This document shows, piece after piece, positions 20,844-32,085 of a stretch of 64,000 nucleotides of DNA (positions within the stretch are counted from its first letter, which is position 1; each line of letters starts with the position of its first letter). The position numbers and the translations under genes were made by a program. This DNA comes from Erythrobasidium yunnanense (lineage: Eukaryota > Basidiomycota > Cystobasidiomycetes > Erythrobasidiales > Erythrobasidiaceae). The stretch is from the NCBI GenBank assembly GCA_001600175.1, contig BCJC01000001.1, positions 3,643,652-3,707,651 of the forward strand, given 5' to 3'. The notes beneath the pieces were generated by a model, which was not told the origin of the DNA, searched no databases, and worked only from the letters and a program-made list of their open reading frames with translations.

Positions 20844-21428
20844 TCAGTTGACTCGAATCGAAGTAGGAGTCTGTCGGCCACTAAGCGCTTGAAGACCAGA
20901 GCGCAATGAGGTAGAGGAGGATGAGCGTGAAACACGTCTGTTTGACGTAGATGCATGAGTCGCGCCAGGAGCCGTTGCAGAGCCCACCGTTGCATACTCC
21001 TTGACTTCTTCTGGCGTCTTGCGAACCAGTGCACAGCTGTGCTCGACAATGGCCTTTCCATAGTTATCCGTCTCTCCAGTTAAGAAAGGCTCTCTGATGA
21101 TTTTCCAGTGTCTGAGGTAGTCGCGCAAAGCTGACCACTCTACATTGACGAGAGCTTGCCACTCTTTGATGTTTAAGAGGCCATCCTCGCGTTGCTTGTC
21201 GAGGTGCCCGCGGAAGCGGACGTAGTCGTCTGCATGACTCTTGATCTCGTCGTATGCTGCGCGAGAAGAGGGGAAGCAGCAGAGGAGAGATAATGAGAAG
21301 ACTCGCTTTAAGTCGCGACGGTGCGGCTGAGCATAGCCGGTAAGGAGGACGGGGTCGCTTGGGCTGTTTCGCCAGTGAATATATTCGAGGGTGATGACCT
21401 CGGAATGAAGGTTGGGGATAGATGACAT
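20844..21428 (-). CDS. Conserved-looking helical protein of unknown function with Ser-rich tail
   Basis: A single exon of 194 aa. The first 150 residues look like folded, mostly helical sequence with many aromatic and charged residues (ITLEYIHWRNSP, DLKRVFSLSLLCCFPSSR, VNVEWSALRDYLRHWKII). The last 45 are Ser/Thr/Arg-rich and probably disordered (RRVSRSSSSTSLRSG). There is no signal peptide and no catalytic motif I recognise. The upstream leader is CA-rich. It may be a scaffold or regulatory subunit, but that is a guess. Confidence 0.5.
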   Translation of the reverse strand: MSSIPNLHSEVITLEYIHWRNSPSDPVLLTGYAQPHRRDLKRVFSLSLLCCFPSSRAAYDEIKSHADDYVRFRGHLDKQREDGLLNIKEWQALVNVEWSALRDYLRHWKIIREPFLTGETDNYGKAIVEHSCALVRKTPEEVKEYATVGSATAPGATHASTSNRRVSRSSSSTSLRSGLQALSGRQTPTSIRVN

Positions 21429-22073
21429 GGCTGTAAGATGGAGCGCGCGCGTAAGAGGGAGGGCTGCGTAGGATATTGTTGTTGTGGGCTGTGAGCTGGA
21501 TCAGGTGTTCTCAAGCAGCGGCAATGACAGAGCAAGAACAAGCTTGTGAGTTTGTACGAAGGAAAGGGATGAGCTTGGAATGTAGGCTTTGGCAGAGCCG
21601 GGCTCAAACGCAGTCAGTTTTACAGACCTCCACCCTTTCTTCGCTGTCCGAAAAGGCGAACGAAATATGGCAGAGCTTCAGGCTTCATCTTGAAGTACCA
21701 GGGATCAGTACTGAATGGTTTCAAGATGCTTAGGCGAGTCGGTGTGCGCTTTTAGCTTTATCGACGTTTCGGGCGGGAAGTGACAGATGGTGGACGTGTC
21801 GAGGTCAACAAGCAAGCATAACCGAAGCGATAGCAGATAAGATGTGTGGTGTTGCAGCATTGCAGCATATAACACATGAAAACGGAAAAGCCGTAACAAC
21901 GATAAATCGAGATCCTGCTAGGGATGTGCGAGAAAGCGAAAAAGAAATGGTATAATCTAGCGTATCTAGACTGCCTGCTAGATCCGTCATACTGCGTCCT
22001 GAAGTCAGGAAAATAACAATACTGCTTGTCGTGATGACTGCCAACTGCGATGTCCATCTGCTCGGAGAGCGCC
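21429..22073. other. Intergenic region
   Basis: Promoter region of the 20844-21428 gene and 3' flank of the large secreted-protein gene. Several short minus-strand frames overlap here with no family resemblance, so I call it non-coding. Confidence 0.4.
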
Positions 22074-24273
22074 TTACATATGGAAAGCATTTCGTTTGTG
22101 CAGGATATGTTTCTTGCTAGAGTCTGCGAGAGATCGCTTGGCTTTCAAGCCACGCTTCTGGCCCCAAGTACCGCTTCCAGCCAGTCCATCGCCAATCTCG
22201 CCATACGGGTTGGAGGAGTCGATTCTGTCGGGAGTCAGGGAAGGAAGGGCAGAGCAGATGTCACCCTTGCTGGAAGTGCAGTCCTGCAACAACATTTCGT
22301 CAGAAATGGCTGCTGAATAGTGAATCCGGAAGAACTTACGGTCGTAGCGCTACCTTTGACGACAGCTGCGACGGAGCAGTCGACAAATGTTCGTTCACAG
22401 CTCTCGTACTCCGATCCGAGCTATCACAGCATCCTGTCAGCCAACTCCTTCCGTAACAACCGCAATTATATCAAACTCACTCTAGCTTGCTCCCAAAGAG
22501 CTTCTAACTGTTTTCGCAATGCTTCAGCGTCAGGAGACTCGTTTCCATCAAGTTGGGCTTGAACGGTGCTGTTCAGCTCTTGAACGAGGACTTTAGGCAG
22601 GATAGAGACGAATTGGGAGAGGTAGTTGTAGTAGACATTCTGATTGTGCAGAAGAATCTTGGGCTGAACAGAGCATAAATATCAGTATTCGAACCATTGA
22701 CGGAAAAACAACAAGCTCACGTTGTTGTTGGGGTTGCAGGTGTTGGCGGGCGTATCGTCGTAGATGGTGTCGAGGCAGTCTGGCGCAATAGGACATCGTA
22801 AGCCAAGTGCTAAATATACGAAAAAGCATAAAGCAGGCCTACCCATAAGGTCGTAGATCAAGCTCGCGCTCTCACCAGCAGTCGAAGCAGTAGCGCTGTA
22901 TCACGACACATCAGCTGTGATCTTTCGGACACCGAAGAAATCACGACACTCACGAGAGGATAGCAGAGTTGATCTTGTCTCTGACAGCAGAGTCGTATGC
23001 TCCGATATTGACGGACAGAGTCGCTACTCCCAGTGCTTGGATGTTGAGAGCCAGATTCGCAGGAAGGACGCCCTGCCGAATGCACAATCAGTACATTCTC
23101 CTACACCGTTTATGAATCGAAGAGAAGCGACGCACAGCATACTGGTTGGTAATAGCGATATAACGTTCCTGAAGCGCATCAAGTGTGCTCTGCGATTTGG
23201 TAGCACCAGGTACGGATGTTCCAGTGAGGCCAGAATCGCATGCCAGCTGGCGCTCAGCGAGTGGGACGACGGAGATCTCTTGGATTGCGTTGATCCAGCA
23301 GTTGAAAGCTGCTCGTGTTGCATCGCGGTCTTTGGCGCTGCATCGGAGGAGCTGTCAGTGATGTATCTTTAGAAGACGACAAGGAACGGGACGCACGCCG
23401 TGGTATCGATAACGTTCTGGATGGCCTGGGATGCATTGCCGATGATATACTCGACCTGCAAGGCACAGTCAGAATGGCGACGGCAATTGACCAGAGGAAT
23501 CGAGATTGACCTGAGGAACCAGTTCGACGGAGTTCAAGTATGCGGTAATGTCTGCCGCAGCTGCGTTGACCTTGTCGGTGGGAATAGTGAACTGATTGAC
23601 ATCGACTGCGCAGCTACATTCAGCTAATGTCAAAGCATGTATGCATACTTCGATGCTCACCAAAGCTGTTGAACTGCTGGGTCAAGCTATCGATTGAGAA
23701 ACCCGAAGTACTGAGGCATGATCCATCTTCTTTCGTCTTTGCACCGCCCATCGAGACGATAGCCATGATACAATCCTGCATAGCTTTCAAGTTGTGTGTA
23801 TCGTCCAGTTGAGCGATATCTCCCAGAATGACAGGGAGCGAGTCTTGGACTTTCTTGAGCTGAGTCGGAGGCGGAAGAGACGACGCTGTATTGCTGTTCT
23901 GGGGAGAGGGTGTAGATCTTCTGATTCAGGATCTGGTTGAAGGCTGTCTTGAGGACATTCTGGGCGTTTTCAGGCAAGCCCTTGAACTCCTCAAGCACGG
24001 CATTGACATCGGACTGCGCAGCAACACTATCAGCACTGATTGCGCTCCTTGATCTGATCAACATACCTTGATCTGCTGCTGGATCGACTTTGTGATGGTA
24101 CCTCCAGACACGGGCGAAATGTGTGGTAGATCTGCAGTGGTAGCTGTACCGGCCTCTACTTGGCGTCTGTAGTGAGCCCACGCGCGACGAGCAGACACGT
24201 CGTGGGCTGCAGCTTCAGGCAACAATAAGGCCGAGCCTGCCAGAAGGACTGGAAGGATAGACGTTGCGCGCAT
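22074..24273 (-). CDS. Predicted secreted 520-aa protein, unknown function
   Basis: Twelve exons give exactly 521 codons: 24273-24067, 24013-23957, 23898-23661, 23605-23511, 23455-23397, 23337-23136, 23072-22954, 22895-22843, 22779-22721, 22663-22481, 22420-22340, 22283-22074. It opens with a signal peptide (ILPVLLAGSALLLPEAAAH). The mature protein is Ala/Ser/Asn-rich and helical with several Cys, for example MQDCIMAIVSMGG, FNCWINAIQE, YDLMDCLDTIYDD and CERTFVDCSVAA. The end is basic and contains KR dibasic sites (GQKRGLKAKRS, HKRNAFHM) that could be Kex2 cleavage sites. It resembles secreted proteins of fungal hosts or saprotrophs in general layout only. The donor at 23956 (GTCCTC) is weak and inferred from frame. 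Confidence 0.68.
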
Positions 24274-24966
24274 ATTGCGATAGTTGTGATGTGATGAGTT
24301 CAGATGGGATGTAGTCCTTCAATCCAGTGCAGTCAAGCAGGCTTCAGAAGGTTCGTGCGTTGTTTGAGCGAGCTGGCAGAGGATTCCAAAAGAGTGTGAT
24401 GTCGCAGGCTGCAGATGGATCAGCTCAAAGCTGCGACGAAGCTGTGAAGTTGTTGACGAGGATGGAGTTGTCAGGAAGACAAGAGATTGTGTGCTCTACA
24501 AACATGCATTGCGACAGTCCCTGCATCTTCTGCTTGGCCATCGTAACGGTAATGCGCTCAGGCCTTTCCAGGGCAAGCAGGTGGAAGCGAAGCTGTCTGC
24601 ATTTTGCTTCCGTAAGCTACAGCAGGACGTGTGTGGTGTTAGAAGCATCTGAAGCTCTCTCGTCGTCGTTCTTCATCGTCGAATTGCAGGCTTGATTGCT
24701 CTTTCGTCCGGTCAAGTCGCAACTGAGATGAGCTGGACATGCATGATGAATGAAGATATCGCAGCGCGACTGGCCGTTCCATCAATACATACAGCCTACT
24801 AATACTAGAAGCCTGCTGAAGGCGAACACGCTCGCTATATCGCCGACTGAAGACCCAAGCCGACACACCGCACATGCTGAATCAGCCTCTCTTCTTGGAC
24901 TCGGACTGACACGTAAACCTCTCGTCTGCTCTATCTGATACGACTGTGTCCTCCTCTGCTGTCTCA
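24274..24966. other. Divergent intergenic region
   Basis: Shared upstream region of the secreted-protein gene (minus) and the NmrA-like gene (plus), nearly 700 nt. No conserved ORF; a plus-strand frame at 24327-24695 has biased, non-protein-like composition. Confidence 0.45.
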
Positions 24967-25959
24967 ATGCCCCCTCCATCTGTCCTGATCATCGGAGCCG
25001 GCGAGCTTGGTATCGAGGTCATCAAGAGTCTGGCTCATCACCCACTACGCTCCAGCAGCAAGACAGATCTCGCAGTCCTACTCCGCCCCTCATCCATCAA
25101 CTCGCAGTCTCCAGAGAAGCAAGCCGAAATCAAGACCATCACAGACCTCGGCTTCAGACTTGTCTCAGGCGATGTAGCCCACGACTCTCCAGAAGACCTA
25201 TCGCGCATCTTCGCGAGCTTCCATACAATCATATGCTGTACTGGAATGACCTTCCCTCCTGGTTCGCAAGCCAAGATCACAAAAGCGGTTCTTGAAGCAG
25301 GTTGTGCGAGGTATTTCCCTTGGCAATTTGGAGTGGACTATGATATCATAGGAAGGGAAAGCTCGCAGGATCTCTTTACTGAGCAATCGGACGTCCGAGA
25401 TCTACTCAGAGCGCAGGAGGCAATGAAATGGGTATGTCTCCGCTCCTTGTACGCAACAGGAGAAGCCGTTCTGATTCATCTTCTGTTATACTTGCAGGTC
25501 ATAGTTTCAACTGGAATGTTTATATCCTTCCTCTTCCTCCCCGCATTCGGCATTGTCAATGCAGCTCGCGATATCGTTACAGCAATCGGAAGCTGGGACA
25601 ACCGCCTGACAGTCACTTCGCCGGCCGATATAGGCCGCGTTACAGCAGCTCTTACTCTCGAGCATACATTAGAGCAGGGCATCGTATACATTGCGGGCGA
25701 TACGGTGTCGATGAGCGACATAGCGGAGGTAGTCAGGACTAGATCTGGAGGAAGGAAGCATGTTGAGACTAGGCTTAAGACGGTTGAGGACCTGAAGAAC
25801 GAGCTGGTGGATGACCCAGAGGATCCGATAAAGAAATACAGAGTCGTCTTCGGTGAAGGCAAAGGAGTGTCATGGGATAAAGAGAAGACGTTCAACCATA
25901 AGATAGGGATGAAGCTGGAAACTGTCAAGGAATGGGCCACCGCAAACTTGCACGCATAA
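24967..25959 (+). CDS. NmrA-like/isoflavone-reductase-like NAD(P)-binding protein
   Basis: Two exons (24967-25431, 25498-25959) give 308 aa. The N-terminus is a Rossmann fold with the dinucleotide loop VLIIGAGELGIEVIKSL. It is followed by VSGDVAH and a HTIICCTG strand, then ARYFPWQFGVDYD, typical of the isoflavone-reductase-like atypical SDR family. The usual Tyr-x3-Lys pair is not evident, as in NmrA-type redox sensors. These proteins either reduce small aromatic substrates or sense the NAD(P) ratio; which applies here cannot be told. The C-terminal region (IAEVVRTRSGGRKHVETR) matches the family. The intron is 66 nt, a multiple of three without stop, so a retained form would also be open. 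Confidence 0.78.
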   Translation: MPPPSVLIIGAGELGIEVIKSLAHHPLRSSSKTDLAVLLRPSSINSQSPEKQAEIKTITDLGFRLVSGDVAHDSPEDLSRIFASFHTIICCTGMTFPPGSQAKITKAVLEAGCARYFPWQFGVDYDIIGRESSQDLFTEQSDVRDLLRAQEAMKWVCLRSLYATGEAVLIHLLLYLQVIVSTGMFISFLFLPAFGIVNAARDIVTAIGSWDNRLTVTSPADIGRVTAALTLEHTLEQGIVYIAGDTVSMSDIAEVVRTRSGGRKHVETRLKTVEDLKNELVDDPEDPIKKYRVVFGEGKGVSWDKEKTFNHKIGMKLETVKEWATANLHA

Positions 25960-26160
25960 ATACGGTACTTGGACAAGCATATCTTAGACAGCGCAAAGAG
26001 AAAGAGAAAGCTCGGTTCAGAGCCAGCAAGTCATCGTTCATGAAGCACTCGCAGAAATCCGGGTGCTCAAAGAGTCGGTTGTTACGATTTTCTGGGCAGT
26101 CCATTATCCCTATTTCCCATCTAACATTTGCAACGCTCGGACAGCTTCTCCAGACTATAC

Positions 26161-28155
26161 CTATACTTTCACCCACAGCCTCTTCTCCAAGCTCCATCTG
26201 ACACTGCACGCGAGCAACACAGCTAAGAAAGTAGCACTACCAGCGAGGTACTGTGCCAGACACAACGAATCTTTTAGCATGCTCCGCCCGACAAGAATAG
26301 GGAGATAACATACCATGGCTGGCTTGAAAGCATCTGGACCACCACTTATACCTCCGAACGCTTCTAGTAGAATACCAGCAGTCGGAGGTCCGATGAGGAA
26401 CTACAAACACACCAGTCTGGGACTCAGCGCGAGACTTCATGAGATAGGGAGGGAAGGAAAGCTTACACCGATAGAAGATACTGACTCGATTACTGCTATT
26501 GCCTGAGGTACGCGATGCGAGCCTAGGATCTGGCCTACAAGCGATGATTGGAGAGAGAAGAAACCGCCTGATCCGAGTCCACACCATATGGCGAATCTAT
26601 CACAGCCGTCCACCATCAGCCTTTTCTCTCGACAATCGATATAGAAAAAGGTACGACCTACCCTAATACGCCAGCAGTAGAAATCGCAAATGGCCATACG
26701 AGAATCGTGGAAAGCGAGACTGAGAGTAAAGCAATGATGAAAGCTTGGTAGTTGCCTGTCGCGGTATCTGCTAAGATGCCGAAGCCTATCCTGCCTACGC
26801 CGGATGCTAGATTGTATGCTGCAGATAGCAGGGCGCCGGTACTGCTTGAAAGACCGATGGAGTGGGCTGTCGTCATATACGATTGGATCAGCTTGAATGG
26901 TATCAGATAGCTGACGGCTGGCATACCGTATGAAGGCAAGAACTGAGGAATAACACCGTCAGCTCACGGCTACATCCGTAGGAAGATGAACTTTACGCAC
27001 AAACGACGGAATGAAGAAGGGATAAGCGACGATGAAGCAGCTCGCAAGCAGTCGCAGGAAGAGGCCCGATCTGAACAGTGATTGTTCGGCAGGCAAACTC
27101 TGGCCTGTGGGTCTGGAAACTGGCACGCCCGTCTTGAGGAGCGTGGCGGTAGGCTATGAAATAAATGAACTTCTCAGATCAGGTCAGAGACACCAGATGG
27201 GAGGGACCTTACCACGCAAAAAACCAGGACGGAAAGCCCTGAGAAGCAAGGATGCGTCAACATTGGGTTGACGGGTTGACAATGGATATGTTGTTGATGG
27301 AGGCTAACGCACCCATGATTCGATAAGCCCAGCCTAAACCCAGAGTCGAGATTGCTTTCTGAATGACGATGGACCAGACCGCACCTCCGAGACCAGCTCC
27401 GGCGGCTTACAAGCAGCAAGAAACATTAGCATCGAACTTCCTCACACAAAAGGCCGCGGCTTACAGACAATGCCTGTCGCGAAACCTCTCTTCCGGCGGA
27501 ACCAAGTCGATGGTAGGCAGTATGTGGCCTGGCATGACTTCCGAGTAAGCGGCGTCCAGTATGCGTAGAATAGTATACTCACTATGAAGGTGATTGCGGA
27601 GCATGTCCCATACAAGAAGCCTTGAAAGATGAAGAGGGCGACTGGGTATTTGAATGTGAACGACGTCGCTATTAAGGTGATTCCCATCCCCGACATGCTC
27701 GCGATGCATGTATTTCTCGGTCCGAATTTCTCAATGATAACGTGTCCTAATGGACATACTGCTGCATTCACGAATGCGAGCACGCCTCCCAACCACGCTG
27801 CCGTCGTCGCAGATAGGATCTTATCGTGTTCAATCTGAGCTTGGACCACACCCCATGCGTATATGAATCCCAGGGAATGGAAACATATAACAAAGGTGCA
27901 CGCTGTCACGACCCAGCCGAAACCGCCTTCTGCGTACCCGGTATCCGTGTCGGCTAGTGGAAGACTCTCTTCGTGCTGATGGTAGGAAGAAGAGTGGATG
28001 GATGAAGCTGTAGATCTGGCGAGGGGAGTAGTGAAGCCTGACGACAGAGCAGTGTCGGGATAGCGTTCTTCCAGCGCAATGTTTTCTTGGTCTTCCTGAG
28101 AGCGAGTCCGGACATGCATTGACATGGCAGCAGCACTAGTTGATGCCAGCTGCAT
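26161..28155 (-). CDS. MFS monocarboxylate transporter-like protein (Mch/MCT family)
   Basis: A multi-exon gene; the first exons are 28155-27583, 27528-27465 and 27405-27313. Joined reading continues through further introns to the TAG at 26163-26161. A cytoplasmic N-terminal tail of about 85 residues is followed by the MCT signature GGFGWVVTACTFVICF and GFIYAWGVVQ. Next come VIIEKFGPRNTCIASMSGMG, FRRKRGFATGIVSAGAGLGG across two introns, FLPSYGMPAVSYLIPF, ASGVGRIGFGILAD and the end region VLLACSVRW. Twelve transmembrane segments are expected. Fungal members move pyruvate, lactate, riboflavin or related carboxylates, and some lie in biosynthetic clusters; nothing near here points to a substrate. 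The ATG at 28155 has a second in-frame Met soon after. Confidence 0.8.
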
Positions 28156-28722
28156 GACTGGCTTTGAAGTCGTCTGGGAAAGCGCTGTCTGTGCTTTCGA
28201 GGCGGAGTTCAGACTTTTCTCGCGCTTGGGATGACTCGCTTAACTTGGCCAAAGCTGAAGCTGAAGCTGAGGCTCGTCAGCTTGTTGGTGTAAGCACTCT
28301 CTAATATTGTCAGTATATGGTAAGTGTTTAACAGAGGTTGCCTTTACATCAGGAGTAATACGGAAGAAAGCCAAGCTGAAGACCGGTACTTGGATCTCGG
28401 ATTATCGCTGAGAGATGTCGCACTGCGCATTACTCATCTTCTGTATACGTCTCTGGAGCTTTCTCCATAGCAAACGACAGCTTCACTGTCCGATGTGCCT
28501 GACTGTTCCTGAGCTTCGCGTCCTGACCAAACAAAGTGAGCAAAGTCAAAGCAGGCAAAGCAGCTATATATACGCACGATATACCTACTTGAAACACTCT
28601 GATTTCTGTGATGAAGACGAGTATTCCGCTGCGCTTTGACCGCTCTTCGGACTTTGTCTCTCCCTCACTCAGCTTGGTTGTGTCTTGCTGCGTGATGTCC
28701 AGCTGAAGCCCCAGCGCCAGCC
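28156..28722. other. Divergent intergenic region
   Basis: Shared upstream region of the MCT-like transporter (minus) and the PMT gene (plus). It contains an imperfect short repeat of GAAGCT around 28250-28275. No gene seen. Confidence 0.45.
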
Positions 28723-31700
28723 ATGAAGCGGGCAGCGAGCAGTAGCAGCAATCACAGCAACTACAACAATCCAATCAAACGAGGTCTATCTCCATTGAAT
28801 CTGATCCCAAACGACGACGAAGACGGTGATTACAGCGACAGCCAAAACGGCAGACGGCCCCCATCGCCTGGCCTGCCATTACATCGAGATACGCGCAGTC
28901 TGAGTGGTGCTGGATCTGGCAGTATGAGTAATATGGATATCCATGAATCAAACAGCGCGAGCAGGAGAAGAGGCGGCGCAGGACTTGGTGGTCTTGGAGG
29001 GACAACCGCAGCTGAAAGGGCAAACATGTACACCGTATCATCAGCGAATGGTCTAAATGGCGACGAAGACACGAACGAGAAAGACTTTCTGATGGACCAT
29101 GAACCACCCTCACAAGCATACTCATCAGACAAGGAAAAGGAAAAGTGGGCAAGGCTGATCCCCCAGGAACTCAGCGGGAGTAGCAGCAGGAGTAGTATAG
29201 CGAGGCAGAAGAATAGAGCGATAGACCCGAGTACGCAGGCTGGCCTGGTGAGTTAGCCTCATTGCATGCTCAGGCAAGGTACAGGCCAAGACGTGTCAGA
29301 GCTGATTAGCTTGGTGTCGATTGCGCAGCTCTCACTCCTCAAAGACAACTCAGAGATCATCTGGGTGACGTTCTACACCTTCCTTGCCCTCTTCACGCGC
29401 CTATATCGAATCGGGAAATCCAACACTGTAGTATGGGACGAAGCGCATTTCGGGAAATTCGGTGCATACTACCTCAATCAGACCTTCTACTTCGATGTCC
29501 ATCCTCCGTTGGGCAAGATGCTTGTGGGCCTAGCGGGCGCGCTATCAGGTTTCAATGGTTCTTTCGACTTCCCATCTGGTGCAGTCTATCCCGAGCACGT
29601 ACCGTTCAAAAGTATGAGAATCATGCTCGCACTGCCGGGGATAGCGATGGTCCCGCTGGCGTGGGGAACGGCGTACGAGTTCAGATTCACGGAGAGGGCG
29701 AAACATCTAGTTACGCTCATGACGCTGTGCGGTGCGTAGCATCTCCTTTAGAAGAAAACACCACATGAAGAAGCTGATATGTCTACTTGCTGTGCTAATT
29801 TAGACATGGCATGGATGGTCATCTCCCGCTTCATCCTCCTAGACTCGATGCTCCTCTTTTTCACTTTCACGACAGTTTACTTCCTCGCATGTTTCCACAA
29901 CCAGCAGCGATAGTAAGCTGCGCCCTTCTCTCAAGCCTTTCCTTACTTGCGCTAATGTGCTTTCCAGTCCCTTCACGATAGACTGGTGGATATGGCTCAC
30001 CCTGACAGGTGTCAGTATAGGCTGTGTCACGAGGTGAGGTTAAAGCTGCTGTCCTGTCTTTCTGCCCTGACGCGTGGTGACTCAGCGTAAAATGGATCGG
30101 ACTCTTCGTGACTTCCGTAGTCGGGCTATACACGATTCAGGACCTATGGGACAAGTTTGGCGACTTAAGAATGCCCTACGTGCGTTACCTATTTTCCTTC
30201 ACCCCCTTCACTTTATGCTAACTGTATTCTTGTCGATGCAGCGCGTATACATCCGGCACTGGATAGCAAGAGGCGTCTGCCTTATCATCCTACCGTTCAT
30301 GATCTATGCGTTCTGCTTCAAGTTGCACTTCTTAATCCTCAATCGGTCAGGCCCCGGAGATGCACAGATGTCTTCGCTCTTTCAGGCGCATCTGCATGGT
30401 AACGATTTCGGCAGGAACCCCTTAGGTCAGTCACCACAGTATTCAATGTACAGAGGCTGAGACTGATGATGCTTGCGCAGAACCTGCCTTCGGATCCAAG
30501 CTGACCCTCAAGAACATGGGCTACGGAGGTGGTCTTCTGCATTCGCACGTTCAGACCTATCCCGTCGGGTCTCAACAACAGCAAGTAACATGCTACCACT
30601 ACAAAGACACGAACAACGACTGGCTCGTTATACCCCGCTGGGAAGACGAGCCTTACGAAGAAGGTGGTCCTTTACGCTATCTCGAGAACGGCGCCATAAT
30701 CCGTCTCGTGCACGCTACGACTGGCCGGAATCTACATTCCCATCCTGTCGCGGCGCCAGTCACTAAGCAGAACCATGAAGTATCATGCTATGGCAACGCG
30801 ACCGTCGGCGACAGTAATGATTACTGGGTGGTGGAAGTCGTAGACGATCTTGTCCGAGGAAGAAAGCCAGAGAACTTCAAGAGAGTCCACTCATTGACGA
30901 CGAGAATCAGGTTTAAGCACCTTAATTTGGGATGCTATCTGAGAGCGGCAAACTCGGTACTGCCGCAGTGGGGCTTCAAACAGGTCGAAGTCAGCTGCAC
31001 GAAGGAGAATAACAGGAAAGATGAGCATACATACTGGAATATCGAGTCGCACTGGAATGACCGCTGTAAGCCGCTCCATCTCATTTGACTGTCCTTGGGT
31101 GTGTGCTGAAACGCAAGTTGCGTCCCAGTACCGCCTGGCGAAGTCAAGCTCTATCGCTCACCCTTCTTCCGCGACTTCTGGCATCTCAATGTAGCTATGA
31201 TGACGTCGAACAATGCTCTGGTCCCTGACCCAGACAAGGACGACATTATCGCTTCCAAGCCATTCGATTGGCCTTTCTTACACTTAGGAATGCGGATGAA
31301 TGGGTGGCACGACACGAGCATCAAGTACTATTTGCTAGGCCATCCTCTGACATGGTGGTTCTCTACACTTTCGATCCCCCTCTTCGTCCTCTCCTTGATA
31401 TGGTACTTGTGCCGCTTCCAACGCAAATTCAACGATCTCACACCGCTCGAATGGAACCATTTCTGGTATGTCGGGCAAATGACATTCGGAGGATGGTGTT
31501 TCCACTACCTACCCTTCATGATCATGGGACGAGTCACATACCTGCATCACTATCTCCCATGCTTGATCTTCGCGGTCCTATGCCTGGGTTTCTTGCTGGA
31601 TCAATTCGTCTTCAGAAGCAAGATCATGAGGGAGAGGACAAAGATGGGTATCTTTATATTCGCTGCGTCGGCAATCGTCGGAGTCTGGTTCCATTACCGA

Positions 31701-31843
31701 CATATTGCATGGGGTATCGAAGGACCTGTGAACGATGTGAGCCGCGTTCTCACCTTGAGCTATGAATAAAGCTAACAATTCTGCCTTCTATGCAGCATCA
31801 TTACCTGAAATGGAGATCGACGTGGAATATATACAACGAATAG
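28723..31843 (+). CDS. Protein O-mannosyltransferase, PMT2 subfamily
   Basis: A multi-exon gene. Exon 1 (28723-29247) encodes a 175-residue Ser/Gly-rich cytosolic N-terminus. The catalytic module then begins: the GT39 block VVWDEAHFGKFGAYYLNQTF with the essential DE pair, DVHPPLGKMLVGL, and about 11 transmembrane segments. The luminal MIR repeats follow (GGGLLHSHVQTYPVGSQQQQ, NGAIIRLVHATTGRNLHSH, FKHLNLGCYLRA). The C-terminal membrane half includes PFDWPFLHLGMRMNGW and HYLPFMIMGRVTYLHHYLP. The MIR wording fits PMT1/PMT2 rather than PMT4, with PMT2 most likely. It transfers mannose from dolichyl-phosphate mannose to Ser/Thr in the ER. It ends with a small last exon (HHYLKWRSTWNIYNE). Introns are all about 50-80 nt. 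Confidence 0.88.
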
Positions 31844-32085
31844 AAAGCAATTACGAAAGGGTCGGAAGCAGTAACTAGCATTAGTGTCGCAACTTTCGCT
31901 GCAACTCGTGCATTGACGATTCTTCGAGCAATAGCGAAAGCAGAAGCAAGACTGACGGAGGCAAGGCTGCCTGATTAAATGGCGCCGACATCTTACTTTA
32001 TACAGGGTAACTGACTGATCGCCAAATGCCTCACTGAATACAATGCAGATGCAGTCTATGTACAGCGACAGACGGAGAATCCACT

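Noticed and set aside
21758-22090. Minus-strand frame of 110 codons
   Set aside because: Aromatic-rich but with no conserved pattern; overlaps the end of the secreted-protein gene in another phase.
28250-28275. Short GAAGCT direct repeat
   Set aside because: Only three to four copies and imperfect; could be chance, no flanking duplication or mobile-element structure.
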